A DNA stretch of 42,011 bases from GWA1-40-21 sp038078215 (GCA_038078215.1 JBBUED010000003.1:1-42011); one strand, 5' to 3'. Positions 1-6,608 are shown, numbered from the stretch's first letter. Notes: generated by a model not told the origin, from the sequence alone. Program-made: numbers and translations.

Positions 1-469
1 CTTGGACTTTTTTATCTTTGACCAGTTGAAGCGTGTCCATATCGCCGGAAGCTATTATTATGTCGGTATTTTTATCATCCTTTAGTTTCTCCACCAATGT
101 GCCGATAATATCATCCGCCTCAAACCCTTCTTTGTCGTAAATCGGAATGGCAAAAGCTTCAAAAATATCTCTGGAGCGTTTTAATTGAGAAATAAGTTCC
201 GGTTCAGCTTTGACTCTGCCGGCTTTGTATTCTTTGTAAGCTTCGTGTCTATGAGTGGGCTTCGGCAAATCGTAGCAAGCGATAAGATAGTCCGGCTTCA
301 AATCTTTAACAATTTTCAAAAGCATCGCAGAAAGACCGTAAAGCGCGCCGGTCGGTTCGCCCTTACTTGAAACAAAATCCGCCGGCAACGCGTGATAAGC
401 GCGATGAATGATAGCGTGCGCGTCCAACAATACCAGCTTTTTCTTTGATTCTTTCGCGGATTTTTCCAT
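1..469 (-). CDS. polA: DNA polymerase I, N-terminal 5'-3' exonuclease part (partial, runs off window)
   Basis: The reading frame starts at ATG 469 and stays open to the window edge, giving about 156 residues. The protein reads MEKSAKESKKKLVLLDAHAI and then IHRAYHALP, the start of the PolA/FEN 5'-3' exonuclease fold with its metal-binding Asp (D16). Further motifs seen are GALYGLSAMLLK, DYLIACYDLP, HEAYKEYKAGR, then FEADDIIGTL and SGDMDTLQLV, which carry conserved acidic residues of the nuclease site. The family removes RNA primers and fills gaps in replication and repair. Only the 5' part is visible, so full polA and a stand-alone exonuclease cannot be told apart. An extended -10 box (TGCTAAAAT) ends 6 bases before the ATG, so the mRNA is probably leaderless. 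Confidence 0.93.
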   Translation of the reverse strand, partial: MEKSAKESKKKLVLLDAHAIIHRAYHALPADFVSSKGEPTGALYGLSAMLLKIVKDLKPDYLIACYDLPKPTHRHEAYKEYKAGRVKAEPELISQLKRSRDIFEAFAIPIYDKEGFEADDIIGTLVEKLKDDKNTDIIIASGDMDTLQLVKDKKVQ

Positions 470-475
470 ATTTTA

Positions 476-484
476 ATTTTAGCA
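476..484 (-). promoter_or_regulatory. Extended -10 promoter of polA, leaderless type
   Basis: On the minus strand TGCTAAAAT is followed by six bases (TAAAAT) and then the polA ATG. A start site about 7 bases after the box would fall on or next to the ATG. No convincing -35 box was found. The same arrangement recurs before several core genes here. Confidence 0.55.
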
Positions 485-491
485 TAAAAAC

Positions 492-527
492 AAAAAGGCA
501 AACGGATTTGATTCGCATTTGCCTTTT
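492..527 (-). terminator. Terminator hairpin after the zinc-ribbon gene
   Basis: The arms AAAAGGCAAA and TTTGCCTTTT flank a 15-base loop. On the minus strand the stem is followed by a T-rich tract (TTTTTGTTTTTATG). It sits between the small minus-strand genes and polA and would stop their transcription. Confidence 0.7.
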
Positions 528-581
528 ATATTCAATCAGTAAAACCGCTAAACTTTGTAAATCGTTGAGCTTGGACGACTC

Positions 582-827
582 TCAACCAACAATACTTACT
601 TCTGAATTGCCAACCTTGAGTTTAAAATTTTCTGTCGGTTTTTCATCAACCCATTTCCCTTCAAGACCAACCCATTTTATTTTTTCCCCTTCCTCCGTAA
701 CGCCAAAACTTTTATGGGTAAGTTCTTTGCCGCAAACGCAAATCTACCTTCCGTCTGCTGAACGCCCTTCCATTGTTACGAGAATTCCACAGTGTTCGCA
801 TAAACCCAAACAATACATAAGCAACAT
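582..827 (-). pseudogene. Small zinc-ribbon protein, reading frame broken by in-frame TAG
   Basis: A strong ribosome binding site (AAAGGAGA) lies 4 bases before ATG 827. The frame reads MLLMYCLGLCEHCGILVTME and continues to GRSADGR, meets TAG at 744-746, then continues without further stops as ICVCGKELTHKSFGVTEEG to TGA at 582. The two halves carry CxxC (LCEHCG) and CxC (CVCGKE), the pair of knuckles expected of a zinc ribbon, so both sides of the TAG belong to one domain. The product would be 81 residues if the stop were read. It may be a recent nonsense mutation, a sequencing error or a readthrough codon. It lies 35 bases after the 863-1267 gene on the same strand, so the two probably share a transcript. 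The specific function is unknown. Confidence 0.6.
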
Positions 828-862
828 ACAATCTCCTTTCTGTAAAATATTAATGCCGGAAA

Positions 863-1267
863 TTATCCTTCACGGCTATTTTTGTAATGCTCTTTTGTCA
901 TTGCTTTAAACTTCTCCGACGCTTTGCCCAGCTTTATTCTATCCCCCGCGCTGAATAATTGCATAAGCCGTTTCCCTCTTGAAACTAAAGTCGGCAAAAT
1001 AGTGTAGTCGCTTTCTAGCGTTTTCCACTCAACCAACCCGAATTTGGTAATTCTACTAACGGCGATTTCTACTGCTTCGCAATATGGATAAGTTGCGCTT
1101 GCGTTAAAGATAAAATCTTGAAAAAGAAGATAGAAGTCAGAGTCTTGCGACAACTCAAAAAATTTATTGTACAAAAACTTATTGTCTGCCGGTATTTTAT
1201 TACCCTCGCCCAACAAACTTAAAATAATTATTACCACATCAGATGGTGCGGTTTGTTCATTGCCCAT
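863..1267 (-). CDS. Hypothetical protein, 134 aa
   Basis: The start is placed at ATG 1267 because AAAGGAGGG lies 6 bases upstream; an in-frame TTG two codons earlier lies between that site and the ATG. The product starts MGNEQTAPSDVVIIILSLLG, has mixed helical content, no signal peptide, and a basic C-terminus (KFKAMTKEHYKNSREG). I do not recognise the family. A promoter-like element is shared almost base for base with the 1440-1634 gene, suggesting common control. It may be co-transcribed with the broken zinc-ribbon gene downstream. Confidence 0.7.
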   Translation of the reverse strand: MGNEQTAPSDVVIIILSLLGEGNKIPADNKFLYNKFFELSQDSDFYLLFQDFIFNASATYPYCEAVEIAVSRITKFGLVEWKTLESDYTILPTLVSRGKRLMQLFSAGDRIKLGKASEKFKAMTKEHYKNSREG

Positions 1268-1293
1268 CGCCAACCCTCCTTTAAAAAAGTAAT

Positions 1294-1324
1294 TTTATAA
1301 GAACAGTTTTATTTAAACTAGCAA
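1294..1324 (-). promoter_or_regulatory. Promoter-like element, copy 1 (shared with the 1664-1694 copy)
   Basis: On the minus strand TTGCTAGTTTAAATAAAA is followed by CTGTTCTTATAAA. The -35-like TTGCTA and -10-like TATAAA are about 19 bases apart. The same sequence, with only two changes, stands before the next small gene. Conservation of the whole block rather than just the two hexamers suggests a duplicated promoter or a bound operator. Confidence 0.55.
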
Positions 1325-1363
1325 ATTTAAAGTTGTTTTGCAAAAACAACATCTCGCGTGGAC

Positions 1364-1386
1364 ACTTGGGAACGAAACGTCCAAGT
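1364..1386. repeat. 23-bp ACTTGG...CCAAGT palindromic repeat, copy 1
   Basis: The arms ACTTGG and CCAAGT enclose GAACGAAACGT. A second near-identical copy lies at 1851-1873 (inverse orientation, one base different) and a third, exact in the inverse orientation, at 26258-26280 inside a gene. This copy lies between the promoter of the 863-1267 gene and the terminator of the 1440-1634 gene. Confidence 0.8.
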
Positions 1387-1392
1387 AATAAA

Positions 1393-1418
1393 AAAAGGGG
1401 GTATATTTACCCCCTTTT
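1393..1418 (-). terminator. Rho-independent terminator after the 1440-1634 gene
   Basis: The stem is AAAAGGGGGTA with TACCCCCTTTT around a TATT loop, rich in G-C pairs and with T runs on both strands. It lies 22 bases beyond the stop of the minus-strand gene. Confidence 0.85.
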
Positions 1419-1439
1419 CTGACACACCAACTTTTAACA

Positions 1440-1634
1440 CTATCTTTTCTTTTTTGCTTGCCTTATGTGCCCGACATAAATCTCTAGTCCCTGATTAAAA
1501 CTGCGAAGACTTTTAGGTAATTTTACCGCTTTTTCGTTTCGCGGAGAGACTTTGCGAAGTTCGTTAAAATTATTTGATTTTAAATATTCTCTGCTTTTTT
1601 TCATAAACTCTCTTCTTGTATTTTTCTTTACCAT
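1440..1634 (-). CDS. Small basic hypothetical protein, 64 aa
   Basis: The start is ATG 1634, because AAAGGGG lies 7 bases upstream; a TTG two codons earlier sits next to that site. The product begins MVKKNTRREFMKKSREYLKS and ends IYVGHIRQAKKKR. It is very basic and mostly helical, with no Cys or membrane segment. It could bind nucleic acid, but no family is recognised. It has its own promoter-like block (1664-1694) and a strong terminator (1393-1418), so it is a complete single-gene unit, which supports it being real. Confidence 0.65.
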   Translation of the reverse strand: MVKKNTRREFMKKSREYLKSNNFNELRKVSPRNEKAVKLPKSLRSFNQGLEIYVGHIRQAKKKR

Positions 1635-1663
1635 CTTCAATCCCCTTTCAAAAAAGTTTAGTC

Positions 1664-1694
1664 TTTATAGGAACAATTTTATTTAAACTAGCAA
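1664..1694 (-). promoter_or_regulatory. Promoter-like element, copy 2
   Basis: On the minus strand TTGCTAGTTTAAATAAAA is followed by TTGTTCCTATAAA, which differs from copy 1 at two positions. It lies 30 bases before the ATG of the 64-aa gene. The rest of the 236-base gap up to tsaE holds the inverted repeats listed separately and no gene that I can see. Confidence 0.55.
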
Positions 1695-1717
1695 ATTGAA
1701 TTGCAATTTGCAACAAT

Positions 1718-1757
1718 AATTTGGAAACTCTGTTTCCAAATTTCGAGTTTCCAAATT
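1718..1757. repeat. Inverted repeat, 13-bp arms
   Basis: AATTTGGAAACTC (1718-1730) and GAGTTTCCAAATT (1745-1757) are perfect inverse complements. The 14-base loop repeats part of the arm (GTTTCCAAA). This hairpin lies between tsaE and the 64-aa gene. There is no clear T tract, so it may be an intergenic palindrome rather than a terminator. Confidence 0.6.
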
Positions 1758-1850
1758 TCAAAAATTAAGTTTTTAAATTACCAAAGACACTTTTCCGCGA
1801 TAGCAAAATTTTGTCCTTGGATTTGAGTGCTTGAATTTTCATAATTTTCA

Positions 1851-1873
1851 ACTTGGATGTTTCGTTCCCAAGT
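1851..1873. repeat. 23-bp ACTTGG...CCAAGT palindromic repeat, copy 2
   Basis: ACTTGGATGTTTCGTTCCC then AAGT. It is inverted relative to copy 1 and differs from copy 3 by a single T for C. It sits three bases beyond the tsaE stop codon, in the 3' untranslated region. Confidence 0.8.
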
Positions 1874-1876
1874 CAG

Positions 1877-2314
1877 TTAAATTATTTCAATTTCTCTTAT
1901 GTTATCGCCAACGAAAGTAAAAAGGATTTTTTCAATATCTTTTGGTAAAATTTCACTGACTCTTTCCGGCCATTCTATAAAGATGATGTTTTTGGAATTT
2001 TTCGCGATTTCTTCCCAGCCGAGATGAAGGAGCTCTTCGCCACTCGCCAAACGATAAGCGTCAATGTGAATAAGGTGGTCAAAATTTTTATTGTCCAGTT
2101 TGTAAATTTTCTCAATGACGAAGGTCGGGCTGGTCACATTTTCTTTCACCCCCAAACATTTAGCCACAGCTTGAGTGAAAGCCGTCTTGCCCGAACCCAA
2201 ATCGCCGTAAAGACCGACGATAACGGCGCCGCTATTGTTTCTCACAAATTCTTTTTCAATAAATTCCCGCGCGATTTTCTCCGTCTCCTTCAAATTTTTG
2301 CTGATAATTTTCAT
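1877..2314 (-). CDS. tsaE: tRNA threonylcarbamoyladenosine biosynthesis ATPase TsaE
   Basis: The 145-aa product has a P-loop GDLGSGKT (residues 37-44), the TsaE signature NVTSPTFVIEKIY after it, and the HIDAYRL and FIEWPERV segments typical of the family. TsaE works with TsaB and TsaD in the transfer of the threonylcarbamoyl group to A37 of ANN-reading tRNAs; its ATPase cycle regulates the complex. Length is normal for the family. The start is ATG 2314: a TGTTAATAT box ends 6 bases before it, so the mRNA looks leaderless. TsaB and TsaD are not in this window. Confidence 0.95.
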   Translation of the reverse strand: MKIISKNLKETEKIAREFIEKEFVRNNSGAVIVGLYGDLGSGKTAFTQAVAKCLGVKENVTSPTFVIEKIYKLDNKNFDHLIHIDAYRLASGEELLHLGWEEIAKNSKNIIFIEWPERVSEILPKDIEKILFTFVGDNIREIEII

Positions 2315-2329
2315 CCGTCAATATTAACA

Positions 2330-2376
2330 TAAAAAAGAGACTCGAATTCTAGATTTTTAAAAATTTAGAATTCGAG
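2330..2376 (-). terminator. Terminator after the lipoprotein gene
   Basis: CTCGAATTCTA (2341-2351) pairs with TAGAATTCGAG (2366-2376). On the minus strand the stem is followed by TCTCTTTTTT. It lies 11 bases past the stop of the lipoprotein gene and just before the tsaE promoter. Confidence 0.8.
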
Positions 2377-2386
2377 CCTCGGTAAA

Positions 2387-2860
2387 TCATCGGTAACCAA
2401 ATCCGCCAAACCCTCCGCCGTAACCACTTTTAATATAGTTCCTGATACGGCCCCCTTCCTCCCGAAATGTCCAGTTTATGGAAACGACACCCCGCCAAAA
2501 ATGAACGGAGAAAACTTCTGAACCATCGCCGATTATTCGGCTATGGGTCATGTCCCAAATCTGGACATTAAGCGAAACCTGCTCCCCCACCCAGGCGGTA
2601 TTGTTTTCAAAAACAAAAATTTCCCCAGGGCGGATAGGTTTGTATGTCCTCTTGTCCGCTTCACGGTTAATCTTCACGTTATCCCAATACACATCCATTA
2701 AACCGGATGTGTAGTTCGCGATAACGATTTTTGTGGAAGAAGCATTCCCTCCCAGAGGAAATGTCCCATACTTAAAGCTGTTATCGCCTGTTTGTATGGA
2801 ACCGCACCCTCCGACCAGCAACCCCGCCAGCAACAGTCCAAAAATCACAAAGTTCTTCAT
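2387..2860 (-). CDS. Predicted lipoprotein, 157 aa
   Basis: The N-terminus MKNFVIFGLLLAGLLVGGCG is a lipoprotein signal peptide with lipobox LVGGC; the modified Cys would be residue 19. The mature part is rich in beta-strand-type sequence (TKIVIANYTSGLMDVYWDNV, then VSLNVQIWDM) and ends in a glycine-rich tail (GYGGGFGGFGYR). It should be anchored to the outer face of the cytoplasmic membrane. The binding site AAAGGAGA lies about 7 bases before the ATG. A consensus -35 (TTGACA) stands upstream. No specific family was recognised. Confidence 0.85.
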   Translation of the reverse strand: MKNFVIFGLLLAGLLVGGCGSIQTGDNSFKYGTFPLGGNASSTKIVIANYTSGLMDVYWDNVKINREADKRTYKPIRPGEIFVFENNTAWVGEQVSLNVQIWDMTHSRIIGDGSEVFSVHFWRGVVSINWTFREEGGRIRNYIKSGYGGGFGGFGYR

Positions 2861-2916
2861 TTTCTTCTCCTTTTCTGAAAATTTTTATGGAATTAAATTC
2901 TGTTTTTTCTAAAACA

Positions 2917-2945
2917 AGGTTATCATAAAATGGACAAACTGTCAA
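2917..2945 (-). promoter_or_regulatory. Sigma-70-type promoter of the lipoprotein gene
   Basis: On the minus strand TTGACA (2940-2945) is followed after 17 bases by TAACCT (2917-2922). With the Shine-Dalgarno site downstream, this gene has a conventional led transcript. Confidence 0.5.
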
Positions 2946-2983
2946 GCTGATAAAAATGTAAGGAAAAGTGCTATTATTTAATT

Positions 2984-4660
2984 ATGGTTCAATTCAATGA
3001 AGACAAACAGAACGCGAAACTCGAAGAGTTTCGCAAGAAAGAAGAAGAGGATCTCGCAGAGCTCCTATCGGGCAGATATGGCATTCCTTATATCAACCTC
3101 GCCACGGTGCCGATTAACACTGACGCTCTCCGTCTCATACCTGAAGCTGTCGCGCGCGACAGCAAGGCGGCGGCATTTGACGCTGCCGGGAAAAAACTGA
3201 AAGTGGTGGTTCTTTCGCCGTCAAATGAAAAGACCGCCTTGCTTCTCAAAAAACTTAGAGAAGATGGTTATGAAGTTATGCCTTACGCCGGATCAACCGC
3301 CAGCCTTGAAAAAACGTTATCCAGATACAAAGAACTTTCTTACAGTACGGAAAACAAAACAATGTCTTTGGAAATTTCCAACGAACAGCTGGAGAATTTT
3401 CTTAGAAAAGTCGCGAATCTGGATGATGTTAAAAAAATGTCAGAAGAACTCTTACTTGATAAAAAAACCTACAACACCTCAAAAATTCTGGAAGTTATTC
3501 TAGCTGGAGCGCTCGCCGTAGAAGCTTCCGATATACACATAGAGCCGGAAGAAAGTTATGTGAGGCTTAGATACAGATTGGACGGTGTGCTGACGGATAT
3601 TTTAAATTTCAACGAGCTCACTTTCAGTCTAATTCTTTCCAGAATAAAGCTGATTTCGGGACTGAAATTAAACATAAAAAACGAAGCGCAAGACGGGAGG
3701 TTCACGATAAAAGCAGGAGGAGACGAAATAGAAATAAGGACATCGGTGCTTCCCGGCGCCTACAACGAATCAATTGTTTTGAGAATCCTGAACCCGAAGA
3801 CGATTTCCGTTCCGATGGAAGAATTGGGTATTGAAAAGAAACTCTTAAATATATTGAACCATGAAATTAAAAAACCGAACGGAATGATCTTGACCACTGG
3901 ACCAACAGGCTCGGGAAAAACTACCACACTTTACGCTTTTTTGAAAAAGATACATTCACCCGACATTAAAATAATCACGATTGAAGACCCGATTGAATAC
4001 CATCTGCCCGGCATTGTTCAGACGCAGGTCAACTCTGAAAAAAAGTACACATTTTTAAGCGGCTTAAGATCGGCTTTGCGCCAGGATCCTGATGTCCTAA
4101 TGATAGGAGAAATCCGCGACGAAGAGACCGCCGAAATTGCAATAAATTCCGCGCTTACCGGCCACCTTGTATTTTCTACCCTTCACACCAACACCGCCGC
4201 CGGTTCTTTCCCGCGCCTTATGGACTTAAATGTAAATCCGAAGGTTATAACTTCCGCCATAAATATTTCTATCGCCCAGCGCCTGCTCCGGAAACTTTGC
4301 CCCCACTGCAAAAAAGAAATTCCGATTGAAGGCGAACAAAAAAAACTGGTAGAAACCATTACCCAATCCATTCAGGACAAAAATTATTTGGAAAATCTGC
4401 AAATGAGCTCTGTCTGGCAAGCGAGCGGGTGCGACAAGTGCAACGGAACGGGCTATAAAGGCAGAATTGGCATCTTTGAAGCCATTTTAATAGACGAGTC
4501 GGTTGAAAATGTGATTCAGGAAAATCCCAGCGAAAGAGAAATTAAAAAGGCTACCGCCAATCAAGGCCTGCTTGATATGAAACAGGACGGAATAATCAAA
4601 GTCCTTAAAGGCATCACTTCAATTAGCGAAATGAGAAGAGTTATTGACCTTGAAGAATAA
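2984..4660 (+). CDS. pilB: Type IV pilus assembly ATPase PilB / GspE family
   Basis: The 558-aa product is full length for the family. An N-terminal MshEN-like region (about 20-120) precedes the secretion ATPase core: Walker A GPTGSGKTT (306-314), the Asp box IITIEDPIEY, the Walker B stretch LRQDPDVLMIGEIRDEETAE, and the His box TGHLVFSTLHTN. The zinc-binding tetracysteine motif near the C-terminus is complete (CPHC and CDKC with GTGYKGR after it). The hexameric ATPase drives pilin polymerisation from the cytoplasmic side; pilC, pilT and pilins are not in the window. TGCTATTAT ends 6 bases before ATG 2984, which suggests a leaderless mRNA. Confidence 0.95.
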   Translation: MVQFNEDKQNAKLEEFRKKEEEDLAELLSGRYGIPYINLATVPINTDALRLIPEAVARDSKAAAFDAAGKKLKVVVLSPSNEKTALLLKKLREDGYEVMPYAGSTASLEKTLSRYKELSYSTENKTMSLEISNEQLENFLRKVANLDDVKKMSEELLLDKKTYNTSKILEVILAGALAVEASDIHIEPEESYVRLRYRLDGVLTDILNFNELTFSLILSRIKLISGLKLNIKNEAQDGRFTIKAGGDEIEIRTSVLPGAYNESIVLRILNPKTISVPMEELGIEKKLLNILNHEIKKPNGMILTTGPTGSGKTTTLYAFLKKIHSPDIKIITIEDPIEYHLPGIVQTQVNSEKKYTFLSGLRSALRQDPDVLMIGEIRDEETAEIAINSALTGHLVFSTLHTNTAAGSFPRLMDLNVNPKVITSAINISIAQRLLRKLCPHCKKEIPIEGEQKKLVETITQSIQDKNYLENLQMSSVWQASGCDKCNGTGYKGRIGIFEAILIDESVENVIQENPSEREIKKATANQGLLDMKQDGIIKVLKGITSISEMRRVIDLEE

Positions 4661-4682
4661 GTTTAGAAAATTAGAGAACAAA

Positions 4683-4706
4683 AAAAGCAATGGGTAAATT
4701 GCTTTT
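4683..4706 (+). terminator. Terminator after pilB
   Basis: AAAAGCAAT (4683-4691) pairs with ATTGCTTTT (4698-4706) over a 6-base loop; the T run is part of the 3' arm. It separates pilB from the structured RNA region. Confidence 0.7.
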
Positions 4707-4725
4707 ATGATAAGGGGAGGCTAGT

Positions 4726-4749
4726 ATGAGTGCAGAGATGATTGAATAA
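4726..4749 (+). other. Seven-codon ORF with a strong ribosome binding site at the head of the structured RNA
   Basis: AAGGGGAGG lies 5 bases before ATG 4726, the best Shine-Dalgarno match in this area, and the frame reads MSAEMIE then TAA. Continuing in the same frame meets two more TAA codons. It could be a leader peptide, the remnant of a dead gene, or chance within a structured RNA. Confidence 0.3.
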
Positions 4750-4997
4750 AAAATCTGGCGACAGAAACAGGCTTCGAGAACATAAATCTCTAAGCAATAC
4801 TTTGAACAATTGTCCAAAGTTAAACAGTCCCCAAAGGATAATGCCCGCAATACGCGCGAAGCGTAAACCGGCGCGTCCTCAAAGGAAAGTCAGTAAACCT
4901 TGTAAAGCTTAATTGCTTAGAGATTTATATTCTGGAAACTTTCTGACTGAAAAATATGTCAAAAATTCAAAAAACTGATTTTTCTATTTCTAAAAAC

Positions 4998-5024
4998 AAA
5001 AAGCCTTAACTTCAGGCTTGTTTT
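4998..5024 (+). terminator. Terminator after the structured RNA
   Basis: AAGCCT (5001-5006) pairs with AGGCTT (5014-5019) and is followed by GTTTT. It closes the region 26 bases before ruvB, implying that the RNA is transcribed separately from ruvB. Confidence 0.65.
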
Positions 5025-5049
5025 AATAATCTAGCACGAAAAACTTTTT

Positions 5050-6093
5050 ATGTCAAGTAAAATGAACAATTTGAATTCTAATCTTGAAAATAACGAGGAA
5101 ATAAGCCGTAAATCTCCTGACTTTCAGTTTTTAGACCATACTCTCCGCCCTTCGAAGTGGGACGATTATATCGGGCAAAAAAACATAAAAGAGAATCTAA
5201 AAATTTTACTGACTGCGGCGAGGCAAAGGGGTCATCCTCCGGAACATATTCTGTTTTACGGACCTCCAGGACTCGGAAAGACGACGTTGGCTCATTTGAT
5301 TGCTAAAGAAATCAACACCCAGATCAAAGCGACCTCTGGACCAGCCATAGAAAAAGTCGGCGATCTCGCTTCCGTCCTAACAAATCTTTCCCCGGGCGAC
5401 ATTTTATTCATTGACGAAATTCACCGCCTTAATAAAACTATAGAGGAGGTGCTTTATCCTGCCATGGAGTCCGGCTCGCTTGATATCATCATCGGCAAGG
5501 GTCCGTCGGCGAGGACTTTGCAACTGGAACTCCCTCCGTTCACCCTCATCGCCGCCACTACTCGCATCGCTATGCTCTCCTCCCCTCTCCGCTCCCGCTT
5601 TTCCGGCGGAACATTCCGGCTTGAATTTTATTCGGGAGAAGAAATAGAAGAAATTATCAAGCGGTCGGCAAAAATTCTGGGAATTGATATCGGCACATCC
5701 GCCTCGACAGAAATCGCCAAGAGAAGCCGGTTCACGCCGAGGACGGCGAACTATTTTCTCAAGAGATGCCGTGATTTCGCCCAGGTAAGTGGCGGGCAAA
5801 TAACCGAAAAAACCGTCACCGAAACCTTGGATCTTCTTGGAATAGACGAGATTGGACTCTCCTCCTCCGACAGAAACCTACTCGGAACGCTGATTGAAAA
5901 ATTCGGCGGCGGTCCGGTCGGTCTTAACACTTTAGGCGCCGCCCTCTCCGAAGAGCAAGCCACCATTGAAGAAGTCCACGAGCCGTATCTGATTCAACTC
6001 GGCTTCATTGAACGCACCCCCCGTGGCCGCACAGCCACAGGCAAAGCCTACGACCACCTAAAAAAGAAAAAACCGCAGGATAGGTTATTATAA
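5050..6093 (+). CDS. ruvB: Holliday junction branch migration ATPase RuvB
   Basis: The 347-aa product has the full RuvB layout: the N-terminal LRPSKWDDYIGQ motif, Walker A GPPGLGKT (71-78), Walker B FIDEIHRL, sensor region LIAATTR, arginine finger area SPLRSRF, and the C-terminal winged helix with GPVGLNTLGAAL and GFIERTPRGR. RuvB hexamers drive branch migration with RuvA, and RuvC (8899-9381) cleaves the junction. RuvA is not seen here. The start MSSKMNNLNSNLENNEE gives a 25-residue acidic leader before the conserved part; an internal Met at codon 5 is possible. No clear binding site precedes it. Confidence 0.96.
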   Translation: MSSKMNNLNSNLENNEEISRKSPDFQFLDHTLRPSKWDDYIGQKNIKENLKILLTAARQRGHPPEHILFYGPPGLGKTTLAHLIAKEINTQIKATSGPAIEKVGDLASVLTNLSPGDILFIDEIHRLNKTIEEVLYPAMESGSLDIIIGKGPSARTLQLELPPFTLIAATTRIAMLSSPLRSRFSGGTFRLEFYSGEEIEEIIKRSAKILGIDIGTSASTEIAKRSRFTPRTANYFLKRCRDFAQVSGGQITEKTVTETLDLLGIDEIGLSSSDRNLLGTLIEKFGGGPVGLNTLGAALSEEQATIEEVHEPYLIQLGFIERTPRGRTATGKAYDHLKKKKPQDRLL

Positions 6094-6113
6094 ATATAAA
6101 TTCTTTTTATTCT

Positions 6114-6132
6114 ATAGACACAGGGTGTCTAT
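6114..6132. repeat. Hairpin and AGACAC repeats after ruvB
   Basis: ATAGACAC (6114-6121) pairs with GTGTCTAT (6125-6132). The motif GCAGACACAAA recurs twice just downstream (about 6154 and 6174). The hairpin may end ruvB transcription, though no T run follows. The remaining bases to 6386 show no convincing gene; ORFs there lack initiation signals and family features. Confidence 0.45.
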
Positions 6133-6386
6133 ATGTCTACTTGATAAAAAACTGCAGACACAAACAACAAAAGGCAGACACAAAATAGCCCTCTGTCGCC
6201 ATTTATATATCTGCCTCCTTTCTTTCCGCCAGTTTGCGGAAAATCAAATGGAATCTTTTTTGAAGTAATTGAAGAACTCAATGTTGAAGAGGGATCCATA
6301 TTCCCCTTCACGATGCGGCAAAGGACTGGTATTACGTCCGGACGTTGGAGAGTCGTCCACCGCTTCTGTTGACAAGCCGTCTTTCT

Positions 6387-6608
6387 TCATTCGGCTCCGA
6401 GTGAAGAAAGATAATTTATGTCATCTTCCTCCTGTTGCCTCATTATTTCGTCAAGCACCTTTTCAACGACTTCTTTGGGTCCCAACCAACCAAGACAATC
6501 CCAATTATGAAGCTCTAGCTTTCTAAGCTCAATGACGAAAGGATTGTCCTCCCCAAGGTTAACACTGATTGAATCAATTGCTGCATCAACTTCATTTTTT
6601 TTTGACAT
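6387..6608 (-). CDS. Hypothetical acidic helical protein, 73 aa
   Basis: A strong binding site (AAAGGGGGTGAT) lies 3 bases before ATG 6608. The product starts MSKKNEVDAAIDSISVNLGE, is acidic and probably all-helical, and has a single Cys. No family is recognised. The stop codon lies inside a 9-bp stem (CTTTCTTCA, 6381-6389, with TGAAGAAAG, 6402-6410), which could end the transcript or protect its 3' end. No membrane segment is visible. Confidence 0.6.
   Translation of the reverse strand: MSKKNEVDAAIDSISVNLGEDNPFVIELRKLELHNWDCLGWLGPKEVVEKVLDEIMRQQEEDDINYLSSLGAE

Larger units (their letters stand above)
4707..5024 (+). ncRNA. Structured RNA candidate of unassigned family, with RNase P-like sequence blocks
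   Basis: This 390-base gap between pilB and ruvB has terminators at both ends and no good gene. Structure seen: a perfect 17-bp pairing, ATAAATCTCTAAGCAAT (4782-4798) with its complement at 4912-4928; inside it a hairpin ACTTTG/CAAAGT (4799-4820) and a branched hairpin with TACGC/GCGTA tip (4835-4879); and AGTCAGTAAA (4888-4897) pairing with TTTCTGACT (4940-4948), which crosses the 17-bp stem as a pseudoknot. Three blocks resemble RNase P RNA core: GAGATGATTGA (4735-4745, CR-IV-like), CGACAGAAACAGGCTT (4759-4774, CR-V-like) and AGGAAAGTC (4883-4891, CR-I), but in the order IV-V-I instead of I-IV-V. Alternatives are a MITE-like element with 17-bp ends, or a regulatory leader. I am fairly sure it is structured and unsure of its identity. 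Confidence 0.5.

Noticed and set aside
445..909. Plus-strand ORF of 154 aa
   Set aside because: It lies over the terminator, the broken zinc-ribbon gene and the end of the 134-aa gene on the other strand. It has no ribosome binding site and its composition is that of antisense to coding DNA.
4841..4913. Possible tmRNA tag reading frame inside the structured RNA
   Set aside because: No tRNA-like ends (GG...CCA, T-arm) and the encoded peptide does not end in an ALAA-like tag, so tmRNA was dismissed.
4782..4928. 6S RNA as identity of the structured RNA
   Set aside because: A long closing stem is present, but the inside is branched with a pseudoknot instead of the rod with a central bubble expected for 6S RNA.
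6129..6311. Minus-strand ORF of 60 aa after ruvB
   Set aside because: No initiation signal, covers a hairpin and AGACAC repeats, and has no recognisable feature.
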